Shown: in pieces, positions 55,446 to 64,000 of the stretch | Layout: every line of letters begins with the position of its first letter | Numbering within the stretch: the first letter of the stretch is position 1 | Origin: Vandiemenella viatica | Taxonomy: Eukaryota > Arthropoda > Insecta > Orthoptera > Morabidae | Length of the DNA: 64,000 nucleotides | Assembly: GCA_031002005.1 (NCBI GenBank) | Contig: CM061919.1 | Span: forward strand, 221,338,739 to 221,402,738 | Direction: 5' to 3' | Notes under the pieces: model-generated | Databases searched by the model: none | Told to the model about the DNA's origin: nothing | The model's input: only the letters and a program-made list of their open reading frames with translations | Translations under genes and position numbers: made by a program

Positions 55446-55788
55446 TCAGAAACCTGTACTCTCCAATTTAGATTATGATCAATCTACAAACAGATAGCAT
55501 TGTTCTCTTCAACAGCATTCCTGTAATAAGTACCGTGTCAGTACAGCAGCACGTACTGCAACTGACCCGTGATGCATACTTATATACATTTGTGTGTGTC
55601 TGTGTGTGTATTAGTGCTTGTTTGATCTGTCCAGAATCAGCTGAGTTTTTGTGTGGTGAGAGCAATCACCCACAAGGTGACTGAGGAATTGTGCGAGATG
55701 TTTCATTTGATGTAATGTTTTTGCACCAACAAGCACTAATGGTTGCCTTTATGAGCACTCTGTCTGTATGTATTTTGAGTAGGCCATA
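55446..55788. other. No gene recognised
   Basis: Contains a GT-rich microsatellite-like stretch near 55,588-55,607. No other feature recognised. Confidence 0.35.
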
Positions 55789-57143
55789 TGCGAGGGCTGT
55801 TTTTTTTTTTTTTTTTTTTTTAATCTCTGATAGGCCATAAATAAAAGACAAATGGACATGGAAAAAATATTTTATTAACAACTATTATGGTACACTTATG
55901 GTTACTATTCAATGTAATCACCTTGAAGATTAAGGCATTTATCATACCTGTGGACAAGCTGTCCAATACCCTCTTCATAAAATGTTGCCGCCAATGAGTT
56001 TAAATGAGTCATCACATTGTCTTGAAGCTCCTCGTTGGTCCGGAACTGCTGCCCTCCTAGCCACTTCTTCAATTCAGCAAAAAGATGAAAGTCACTTGGT
56101 GCTAGGTCGGGACTGTATGGCGGGTGATAAAAAATCTCCCATTGAAATTGTTCAAGAGGTCGCTGGGTGACACCAGCACTGTGGGGGGCGAGCGTTGTCG
56201 TGGAGCAGAACAATGCCAGAAGTCAGCATACCTCTTCTTTTGTTCTGAATGGCCCTCCATAAACGTTTTAAAGTTTCACAGTAAACAGCTGCATTAATCG
56301 TGGTCCCCGGCAGCATAAACTCCACAAGCAATACACCTTTTTCGTCCCAAAACACGGTAGCCATAACCTTTCGGTTGTTGAAGGTCTCTTTGAATTTTTT
56401 TGGTTTGTTCGGTGAATTTGTGTGCATCCATTGTTGGGATTGTTGTTTCGTTTCAGGTGTCTCATACCGAATCCATGTCTCATCTCCAGTCACAATTGAT
56501 TTCAAAAAATCTTCTCCATCTGCGTTATAACGGGCAAGGAACTTTAAAGCTGACGCCATTCGGTGAATTTTGTGGTTGTCGGTCAACATTTTAGGGACCC
56601 AGGGAGCACAGTTTTTTTTTTGTAGTGTAAATTGTCTGTTATGATGGAGTACAGAGAAGATCTGGAGACCTCTGGAAATTTCATTGATAATGAATTTATT
56701 GTGAACCTATGGTTTTCTCTTACCACTTTGTCAACCCATTGAACAAGGTCATCTGTAGCGACCGATTTGCATCCTTGACCTCCTTCATCGTTCACATCAG
56801 TTCGGCCTTCTTTAAATTTTCTGCACCACTCACGCACAACTCCTTCACTCATAAAATTCTTTCCATACACTTGGCTCATTCTTCGATGGATTTCTGCTGC
56901 ACTGTTCCCTTCTGCTTGCAGAAAACGAATAACACTTCGTAACTCGCACTTGGCGGGAGAGTTGATGAACATGGCCATGTTTCTTTGACTGTAGCTTGGC
57001 ACAGAATGAAGTCACAAATGCGCCAAAAACAGAGTGTGTCATAGGGGAGATGCGCAATCGTCTACTGCGCACATTGCCCACCTGCGACTCATCTGGTCTC
57101 TATGCTGTTCAATCGGAGGTTGAAAAAAAAAAAACTCCCCTCG
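55789..57143 (-). mobile_element. Mariner-type (DD34D) transposon
   Basis: Ends are CGAGGGCTGTTTT (55,791) and, inverted, CGAGGGGAGTTTT (to 57,143), each running into a long T/A run (22 T on the left). TA dinucleotides lie beside both ends (55,787-55,788 and 57,144-57,145), though the left one is 2 bp further out. It contains a broken mariner transposase on the minus strand. The TA target and short inverted repeats fit Tc1/mariner. Confidence 0.75.
55905..57002 (-). pseudogene. Mariner transposase, two frameshifts
   Basis: Read leftwards: an N-terminal helix-turn-helix region (LRSVIRFLQAEGNSAAEIHR, VVREWCRKFKEGR), then from 56,589 the catalytic domain with VTGDETWIRYETPETK, KPKKFKETFNNRKVMATVFW and LLHDNARP, then in a third frame YHPPYSPDLAPSDFHLF and LNLQGDYIE. 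The three catalytic aspartates are all present; allowing for the frame change, the second and third are 34 residues apart, as in mariner. Shifts lie at the T run 56,609-56,618 and the G run 56,183-56,188. It binds the inverted repeats and cuts at TA in active families; this copy is inactive. Confidence 0.8.
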
Positions 57144-57145
57144 TA

Positions 57146-58800
57146 GTTGTTAATACATGGTTTCTTCTGGCAATTTTTTCCCCCTTTTCAGAAGAGCTGT
57201 TATCTTTATTGTGACTTAAGATTGACATAATATTCATTGTTCGATTGAAGTTGAGAAGGGATAGTGAGACCTCTTTCTCAGCAAAGTCCATAGCTAATGA
57301 CTAATAGGGTGACAGACGTACACACTAGGTGGTCTGTGGTGAGACCAATGCTGTGCATAGCTCATAGCATATCACATATGTAGTGGAATAGCATGTGGGA
57401 TTACTAATAGCCAGTTGGCAATTGTAGCAGGATCCACACTCAATTTCTGTGTATATGATTGAGTGCACATTATGATTCAGTTGTGGCATGTACCATTGTA
57501 CCAGCGAAGTACTTTATTTGGGAATAGTGAATCGGGATTATTGGAAATCACGATTCCGCAAGGAATTAGCGTCATAATACTGCAGTAGTCAAATGCAAGC
57601 ACTGCTAGAAATACTTTCTGAAATATATTTAACAGTGTCGTGCCGGCCGAGGATGTATCACAACCTAATCTTTATTTGAAAATAATGGTCCAGACTATTA
57701 GAATGGAATTATTGCTTAAAAATAATAAGTCATGTGATTGACTGCAGCAATATTATGACATCATTAGTGAATGTTTTTGCAGTGGAATTGCGATCTCCAG
57801 TAGACCCACTGTCTAAGTGTAAAACAACCATCTGAATAGACTGTTTTGGGAAAGTCTTCATTCTCGCAGTTTGAGATAAACCTTATTTTTTACTGACTTT
57901 ATGGTTGATGAAGCATAGAAAATAATGGTAGTCATACAAATTCTTTGTGAAGTATATTCCCTCTGTTCTTCATGATCACATCATGCACATTCAGTAATTA
58001 TACAAAGAACTCATTCAGAGGGATGAGTTGGTTGGATACATGTTAAACAATTCTTGATGAAAAATAAATTTCATCTGAAATTTATGTCTTTGAACCTGTG
58101 CTTGGCTGTCACATTATGTCAACAATGATAACTTGGGCAGTTGTTCATCCTATCTTAAAACTCACTTTTCAAGATGACTAATGGCAGTGTTCAAACATGT
58201 TACACTGACATCCTTTTACTGATTAAGAACTAACCCTCAGATGATGACCTATTACTGCAATTCTTGATTTCAACTGACTTGCTATTCCGCCTGAGCCAAG
58301 CTTGAACTAATATTTTCTATATGTACCTGTGATGGAATTGGAAAATTCTGTAGTGATCAACCATTAAGAATTAAACCAACTAAATCAGAAAATATTTCTA
58401 CAAGTAATCTTAATTGAAATGATTCTTGTTTATCAATCCTCAGTAGAAAGCTGCAGAACAAATTATGTTCTCTCAGTTACAAACTCTAGTTGGAAGTTAA
58501 TGAGAGCTGTATTGAATCCTACAGCTCTCATAAAGAGCGCTTTATGATACATTTACTGGCAATTAATTACTAACTCATGTCAAAGCTAAATAAGAAGTAC
58601 TTAAATTGATAATGAAAAATAGTAAGATTCCTAAACAGCAAAAAAGAGAGAATTGAGTTTTCCCCAACGTATTACTACAACTTAGATTTGATGGGTGTTC
58701 AGCTGGATAAATAATGCTATACAAAACATTTCAACAGCTTCCTTCACTGTCCAATCATTAGTGCTGTTGGTGTTTTGAAGTGCCTTCTGCAAAATATCTC
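57146..58800. other. Intergenic DNA with the dispersed GGAGATCGCGATTC-type repeat
   Basis: No gene recognised. Holds one direct copy of the unclassified repeat at about 57,535-57,690 and an inverse core at about 57,781. The remainder is AT-rich without motifs. Confidence 0.4.
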
Positions 58801-58859
58801 TCATGCTTGCTAAGTCCACTTGGGAGCCATTGCTCAAACCCTGTAAGGAGCCCAGATGA

Positions 58860-59030
58860 ACTTTTTCAGACTATCCAGTGATCACCTTTTTCAGATTTTG
58901 ACCTCATGGTTACCTTTGACATCGTCTCTTTTACCCAAATGCCTGTAAAGAAGAGTTTGGAATTTAAGTGATGCCATTTGGAGCTTGGTGTTGTAGGCCT
59001 ATTCCAACACTTGCTAATGTCTGCCTACTA
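58860..59030 (+). pseudogene. Penelope-like RT remnant, cut by a Tc1-like insertion
   Basis: Reads DLMVTFDIVSFTQMPVKKSL, like the SFDVVSLFT block of Penelope-like RTs, followed in another frame by LFQHLLMSAYY, matching the next conserved helix of that family. The frame breaks off at TA 59,029-59,030, where the Tc1-like element begins. After 60,454 the sequence YFNDPQ could be its continuation. Very short, so the family call rests on two blocks. Confidence 0.45.
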
Positions 59031-60452
59031 CACTACTGGAAATTAAAATAAGAACACATTGACGCCGGTGTGTAAGACCCACCATACTTGCTCCGGACAC
59101 TACGAAAGGGCTGTACAAGCAGGGATCAAACGCATGGCACAGCGGACACACCAGGAACAGCAGTGTTGGCCGTCGAAGGGCGCTAGCTGCGCAGCGGTTG
59201 GGCACCGCCGCAGTCAGTGTCAGCCAGTTTGCCGTGGCTTACGGAGCTCCATCTCAGTCTTTAACACTGGTAGCATGCCGCAACAGCGTGTACGTGAACC
59301 GTATGTGCAGTTGACGGACTTTGAGCGAGGGCGTATAGTGGGCATGCGGGAGGCCGGGTGGACGTACCGCCGAATTGCTCAACATGTGGGGTGCGAGGTC
59401 TCCACAGTTCATCGATGTTGTCGCCAATGGTCAGCAGAAGGTGCACGTGCCCGTCGACCTGGGTCCGGACAGCAGCGACGCACGGACGCACGCCAAGACC
59501 TTCGCATCCTACGCAGGGCCGTAGGGGACCGCACCGCCACTTTCCGGCAAATTAGGGGCACTGTTGCTCCTGGGGTATAAGAGAGGACCATTCGCAACCA
59601 TCTCCATGAAGCTGGGCTACGGTCCCGCGCACCGTTAGGTCATCTTCCGCTCACGCCCCAATATCGTGCAGCCCGCCTCCAGTGGTGTCACGACAGGCGT
59701 GTATGGAGGGACGAATGGAGACGTGTCGTCTTCAGTGATGAGAGTCGCTTCTGCCTTGGTGCCAATGATGGTTGTATGTGTGTTTGGCGCCGTGCAGGTG
59801 AGCGCCACAATCAGGACTGCATACGACCGAGGCACACAGGGCCAACACCCGGTATCATGGTGTGGGGAGCGATCTCCTACACTGGCCGTACACCTCTGGT
59901 GATCATCGAGGGGACACTGAACAGTGCACGGTACATTCAAACCGTCATCGAACCCATCGTTATACCATTCCTAGACCGGCAAGGGAACATGCTGTTCCAA
60001 CAGGACAATGCACGTCCACATGTATCCCGTGCCACCCAACGTGCTGTAGAAGGTGTAAGTCAACTACCCTGGCCAGCGAGATCTCCGGATCTGTCCCCCA
60101 TTGAGCATGTTTGGGACTGGATGAAACGTCGTCTCACGCGGTCTGCACGTCCAGCACGAACGCTGGTCCAGCTGAGGCGCCAGGTGGAAATGGCTTGGCA
60201 TGCCATTCCACAGGACTACATCCAGCACCTCTACGATCGTCTCCATGGGAGAATTGCAGCCTGCATTGCTGCGAAAGGAGGATATACACGGTACTAGTGC
60301 CGACATTGTGCATGCTCTGTTGCCTGTGTCTATGTGCCTATGGTTCTGTCTGTGTGATCATGTGTTGTATCTGACCCCAGGAATGTGTATATAAAGTTTC
60401 CCATTCCTGGGACAATGAATTCACGGTGTTCTTATTTCAATTTCCAGGAGTG
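59031..60452 (+). mobile_element. Tc1-like transposon, complete ends
   Basis: 1,422 bp. The 27-bp inverted repeats begin CACTACTGGAAATTAAAATA on the left (59,031-59,057) and CACTCCTGGAAATTGAAATA, read inverted, on the right (60,426-60,452), with two mismatches. TA flanks both ends (59,029-59,030 and 60,453-60,454), the Tc1/mariner target duplication. It is markedly GC-richer than its surroundings. It contains a transposase gene with a single in-frame stop. Confidence 0.9.
59275..60297 (+). pseudogene. Tc1-like transposase with one premature TAA
   Basis: A 340-residue frame from the ATG at 59,275 (MPQQRVREPYVQLTDFERGR) to the stop at 60,295-60,297, broken only by TAA at 59,578-59,580. N-terminal helix-turn-helix (GWTYRRIAQHVGCEVSTVHR) and a basic GARARRPGSG linker, then the catalytic domain: VVFSDESRF (first Asp), LFQQDNARPH (second Asp), WPARSPDLSPIEHVWDWM (Glu). 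Only 32 residues separate the second Asp from the Glu, two fewer than the usual 34. The ATG was chosen because upstream codons show no transposase similarity. It cuts and pastes at TA in active relatives; this copy lacks full-length protein unless the stop is read through. Confidence 0.85.
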
Positions 60453-60454
60453 TA

Positions 60455-61600
60455 TTTTAATGATCCTCAGAATTATAGGCCCAGTCACAAAAACTTGGGT
60501 TGTTGTGTATTTAAATTTGAGGATGCGATACTATGACCCTGCCAGTCAGCTAACTGTTCTATGAATCTGGTCGCTAACACACAGGATGGGATTTTATAAA
60601 TATTTCTTAAGTACTGAATATGAAAGGAAGTTCCAATAAAAATAGTAAAAAAAAAAAAAAAATATGGTGTCACTGTATATTCTTCAAAGATGGTATCAGG
60701 AAGTTACATTGAAAATGGATTCAGCTATTATAGGCTATGACCCTATTAAATTGAGTGCAGGTTAATTTCCGTGAAATCCAAGTCATTGAAGCTACAACAG
60801 TGGAATGATTGTTGTAACTTGAAATTTCAAAATAAATACCATTCTTTTAAACCTGAAGCATTACTAAAAGTTTCTTCCCTCTTTCAAAATTTTTCCAAGT
60901 GTAACTTGAAACAATCACAGAATTTCTAAAGTCTAAAAAAATGTATCATCCAAAATAATCAATTCTGAAATACTGCAAATTTGTCTAAGTCCACAGTTGG
61001 CACATTTACGTCTCAAGGCACTTTGCCGTCATCTTCAGGCGTGGTACCGATACCACAGTGTGAGCACCAGGCCTGAAGGTGGTGGCAGAGCGAAGATTAC
61101 ATTGGAGCTATGCACTGGGAAAACCTACGTTTACACCTCACATTAGGGATAATTTTTCATTGATTATTAAAAATCCTTATTTCTGCTCAGTCTTTTCTGC
61201 TGAAACATCGTATTTAAGGTTCTTTTAGAATACAGAGTATTACATACTAATTATTTTATTTTTGTTTAGCTGAATAAACCAAATTTTTTTGTTTGCATTG
61301 CTTGTTACTTCACACAAAGCCACCTGTCCTTTCTGGATTCTCTTTAAAACTTATTGATTTTTCACAATATGTTAAACTGTTTGTATTTACTCTAAGAATT
61401 TGTGATGTTTTCTATAATAGGCAAGTCTTGAATGGTTTTACTGCATAACCCTATACCATTCAAGCTTTCTCCCATTTAACATCTTGTACTAAACTAACTA
61501 AAAGCCTTATTGCATTACAGCCCATCACATTAACTTTTACAGAATTTCATAACATATCATATTTTCAAATGTCGTTCAATTTTTGGAACAAAGGAAACTA
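60455..61600. other. Intergenic DNA, no gene recognised
   Basis: AT-rich. A GC-richer block at about 61,005-61,120 contains, on the minus strand, CCTGAAGATGACGGCAAAGT, a phrase like those in Penelope-like terminal regions. With RT remnants nearby this is suggestive, no more. Confidence 0.35.
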
Positions 61601-61826
61601 GTGAACTCAAATCAGCATGGATTCCGAAAAACTGGTCCTGCAAGACACAACTTGTCCCTTTGATTCACGAATTGTGTTGTGCGGTAGATGCCAGATCTTA
61701 ATTGAGTTAGTCTTTTTTATTTTTTAAAAAAGTTTTTGACTCTGTTCCTCAAACTAGTTTACTTAAGAAATTTAATGGCTGTAGCATTTCCAACAAATAT
61801 GCAGCTGTGTTTCTGATATCCTGAAG
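61601..61826 (+). pseudogene. Jockey-like RT remnant, left part
   Basis: NQHGFRK near 61,610, a TQLVP-like helix and, in shifted frames, FKKVFDSVPQTSLLKKF near 61,720: the QHGF and KAFD blocks of a jockey/CR1-type RT. The DD41D transposon interrupts it at TA 61,827-61,828; the RT resumes after 63,496. Confidence 0.55.
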
Positions 61827-61828
61827 TA

Positions 61829-63494
61829 CAGGGTGAGTCAAAAGTCGCAGTACACCCTTTTATTTCAAAAACTCTGCAGGAATTGGGAAACCTGAATATT
61901 CCAGTAAGGTATTGGTGAGGTGGTCTATCTTTTACGGTATGTACCGAACATGGGCGCCATCTTGAAATCGGCAATCTTGAATCTAAGTCAATTTTTTTAA
62001 ATGGAAAGTGGGTCGTGTGACACATCAAATAACATCAGAATTTTCTCACAAGTTCATTCCTGTAAACAGATTTGAAATAGCAGTTGCGGTTCAAAAGTTA
62101 CATAGCTTTTTTGTTGCAGATAACTGAAGATGGCTTTGACCAAGGAGGAGAGTATTGAAATCATTTTGATGTCTGGAGAACGAAGTTTCCGTGTCATAGC
62201 TGCAGATTTTAACAATCGGCAAGCAGAAAGACCTCCAATTTCACACAACACTGTCAGGTGCTTAATTTCCAAATTCCGAGAAACTGGGACTGTGGCTGAC
62301 AAGGCACGGAGTGGCCGTCCAAAAAGTGCTACTGACGAGACAACCTCAATAATGGTTTTGGCGTCCTTCGTGAAGAGCCCACAACGCAGCACACGATGTT
62401 TGTCAGCAGAATGTGGAATCAGCCAGTCATCGATCATACGAATCCTTCATGCCCATCGATGGCATCCATTCAAGATTCAGTTACTCCAGCACCTAGCAGA
62501 GGATGACCCAGACAGACGTATGCAGTTTTGCACGTGGGCCTTAGAGGAACATTAACAAGATCCCTCTTTTGCACAAGGCATCTTGTTCAGTGATGAGGCA
62601 AACTTTTATGTCAGTGGTGAACAACCACAGGTACTGGAGTGACCACAATCCACGCTGGATGGAACCTTCCAAGGTAGTTGGTGACGTAAAGGTTATGGTG
62701 TGGTGTGGGATATGGGGTACCCGTGTAATTGGACCCATTTTCATTGATGAGAACCTAAATGCTCAACGCTATCTGGAAATGCTGGAAGAAGAGGTTTTTC
62801 CTGCAGTCCTGAATGAAGATGGCAGCTTTCCCTGCTACTTTCAACAGGATGGGGTTCCACCACACTACAGAGCAGTTGTTCGTCACTGGTTAGATGGTCA
62901 AGTTCCTGGTCACTGGATTGGCTGACGTGGTTCTGTGGAATGGCCACCCAGATCACCTGATCTCACACCACTTGACTTTTATCTGTGGGGCCATTTAAAG
63001 CAACTTGTGTATGCAGAGAAAATAAGAAACAAACACCATCTCCAGCAACGCATTGTAGGAGCGTGCGCCAGCATTTCTGCGGAAATCCTTCTGCGAGTGC
63101 ATGACGATTGGATCCAGCGCCTTCAAATGTGCGTTGACCGAGAGGGACAACATGTTGAACACATAAAATGACTGTCCTTTCTGGAGAACAATCCGGCTTG
63201 TAATTCTAACCGAAATATGTTGTAACGTTTGAACCACAGCTGCTATTTCAAATCTGTTTACAGGAATGAACTTGTGAGAAAATTCTGATATTATTTGATG
63301 TGTCACACGACCCCCTTTCCATTTAAAAAAATTGACTTAGATTCAAGATGGCCGATTTTGAGATGATGCCCATGTTCGGTACATACCGTAAAAGATAGAC
63401 CACTTCACCATTACCTTACTGGAATATTCAGGTTTCCCAATTCCTGCAGAGTTTTTGAAATAAAAGGGTGTACTGCGACTTTTGACTCACCCTG
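61829..63494 (+). mobile_element. DD41D-type Tc1/mariner transposon with long inverted repeats
   Basis: 1,666 bp. Both ends read CAGGGTGAGTCAAAAGTCGC, and the inverted repeats extend for about 273 bp (61,829-62,101 and 63,221-63,494) at high identity. TA flanks both sides (61,827-61,828 and 63,495-63,496). Inside lies a broken transposase whose last two catalytic aspartates are 41 residues apart. That spacing defines the DD41D (rosa/VISITOR-like) lineage, known from insects. Long inverted repeats are uncommon in mariner-type elements. Confidence 0.85.
62130..63171 (+). pseudogene. DD41D transposase, broken
   Basis: N-terminal MALTKEESIEIILMSGERSF, helix-turn-helix ISHNTVRCLISKFRETG and a GRPK linker, then GILFSDEANFYV (first Asp), VMVWCGIWG, CYFQQDGVPPHY (second Asp), EWPPRSPDLTPLDFYLWGHL (third Asp), ending QHVEHIK at 63,171. 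Lesions: TAA at 62,553-62,555, a frameshift near 62,620, and TGA at 62,923-62,925 (a CpG-type change). Counting through the TGA, 41 residues lie between the second and third aspartate. Inactive; movement of this copy would have needed an intact relative. Confidence 0.8.
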
Positions 63495-63496
63495 TA

Positions 63497-64000
63497 TACA
63501 ACACGGTTGTAGTTGTCGATAATTAATGTTTGTAACTGACGCAAGTGAGGTCTGGGGTTCCCCAGGGAATTGTGACAGGGCCCCTGATCTTTCTCATACA
63601 CATCAGTTATTTTTGCGACATAATGGAGGGGAAAATAAGACTATTACTGGTAATGATATTAATGTATGTTCATTGAGGCCAACTAGGACCACGTTAAGCC
63701 TTCTTACATTTGGCGGCGAGTTTCATTTTGGGAAAAGGGGGGGGGGGGCAAGAAATCCTTCATTTGTTTTGAGTGGGCCTTATGATGCTATTATTTGTGA
63801 CAAAATAAAAACCAAGAGCAACTGTGCTTTGTTACAAGTCAATGTTGAGAAGATAACAACATGGTGCAAAGCTTGACAGTTGGAGCTAAATGCTAAAAAG
63901 TGTGAAATCATGCATATTGAGTAAAAATCTGGCACCATTTTGTACTAATTATACAGTTAATGCCACTGTCCTTAGTGCAGTAGATTTTGCTAAAAATGTA
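63497..64000 (+). pseudogene. Jockey-like RT remnant, right part
   Basis: Resumes with VRSGVPQGIVTGPLIFLIHI near 63,545, EGKIRLL, a degraded catalytic region near 63,650, then LLQVNVEKITTWCKA and LNAKKCEIMH near 63,830-63,915. Between the catalytic region and the thumb (63,680-63,760) the sequence is unrelated to RT and holds a 12-G run (63,737-63,748). Runs off the window. Confidence 0.55.

Noticed and set aside
61005..61120. Penelope-like terminal region with a hammerhead ribozyme
   Set aside because: Only a CCTGAAGATGACGG-like phrase on the minus strand was seen; the ribozyme core could not be found.
1..64000. LTR retrotransposon or endogenous virus
   Set aside because: No long terminal repeats, protease or integrase motifs, or envelope-like frame were seen; all RTs are of non-LTR or Penelope-like type.

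Overview
The window looks like nuclear DNA of an arthropod with a large, repeat-rich genome, most likely an insect. It is AT-rich and has no operons, ribosome binding sites, rRNA or CRISPR. It is packed with CR1-, jockey- and RTE-type non-LTR retrotransposons, Tc1/mariner-type DNA transposons and P-element-like transposons carrying a THAP exon. The insect assignment is inferred from element content only. Almost every long reading frame belongs to a transposable element. The only well-supported host coding sequence is a two-exon gene fragment at the left edge (1-411, minus strand), with a weaker candidate exon around the P-like insertions at 47-50 kb.

Layout. 1-411: host exons. 780-2,356: P-like transposon with 8-bp target duplication. 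3,345-3,690: non-LTR linker remnant. 3,690-28,615: a tandem array of a ~4.78-kb chimeric unit, four complete units and two partial ones. Each unit holds a plus-strand CR1-like segment (PHD/SGNH-esterase ORF1, endonuclease, pre-RT linker) split by two minus-strand RT fragments of unrelated elements (RTE-like and jockey-like). At about 28,615 the array passes in register into a diverged CR1-like element of the same family, which runs to about 31,595. 31,592-36,070: a graveyard of non-LTR 3' ends. 36,300-39,885: RTE-like element with a long intact RT frame, lacking its 3' end. 39,890-41,500 (minus): zinc-knuckle gag-like ORF1 and endonuclease start, also lacking its 3' end. 41,500-45,990 (minus): nearly full-length CR1-like element. 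46,065-47,008: inverted pair of tRNA-like SINE copies. 47,312-51,790: three P-like copies, one nested in another, two forming a 1.75-kb-arm palindrome. 52-58 kb: a dispersed unclassified repeat, a tRNA-derived SINE, a jockey-like 3' end and a DD34D mariner. 59,031-60,452: Tc1-like transposon inside a Penelope-like RT remnant. 61,829-63,494: DD41D transposon with ~273-bp terminal inverted repeats inside another RT remnant, which continues near the right edge.

The genes do not form a pathway; they are layers of insertion. The most unusual structure is the tandem array. A retrotransposon already interrupted by other retrotransposon fragments has become a satellite-like macro-repeat with near-identical units, a poly-A tract that lengthens from left to right (12, 14, 18, 19, 22 A), and end units that carry different variants from the inner ones. 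A zone of single-base indels at about 16.9-24 kb suggests local assembly or polishing error, so copy number and tract lengths need raw-read support.
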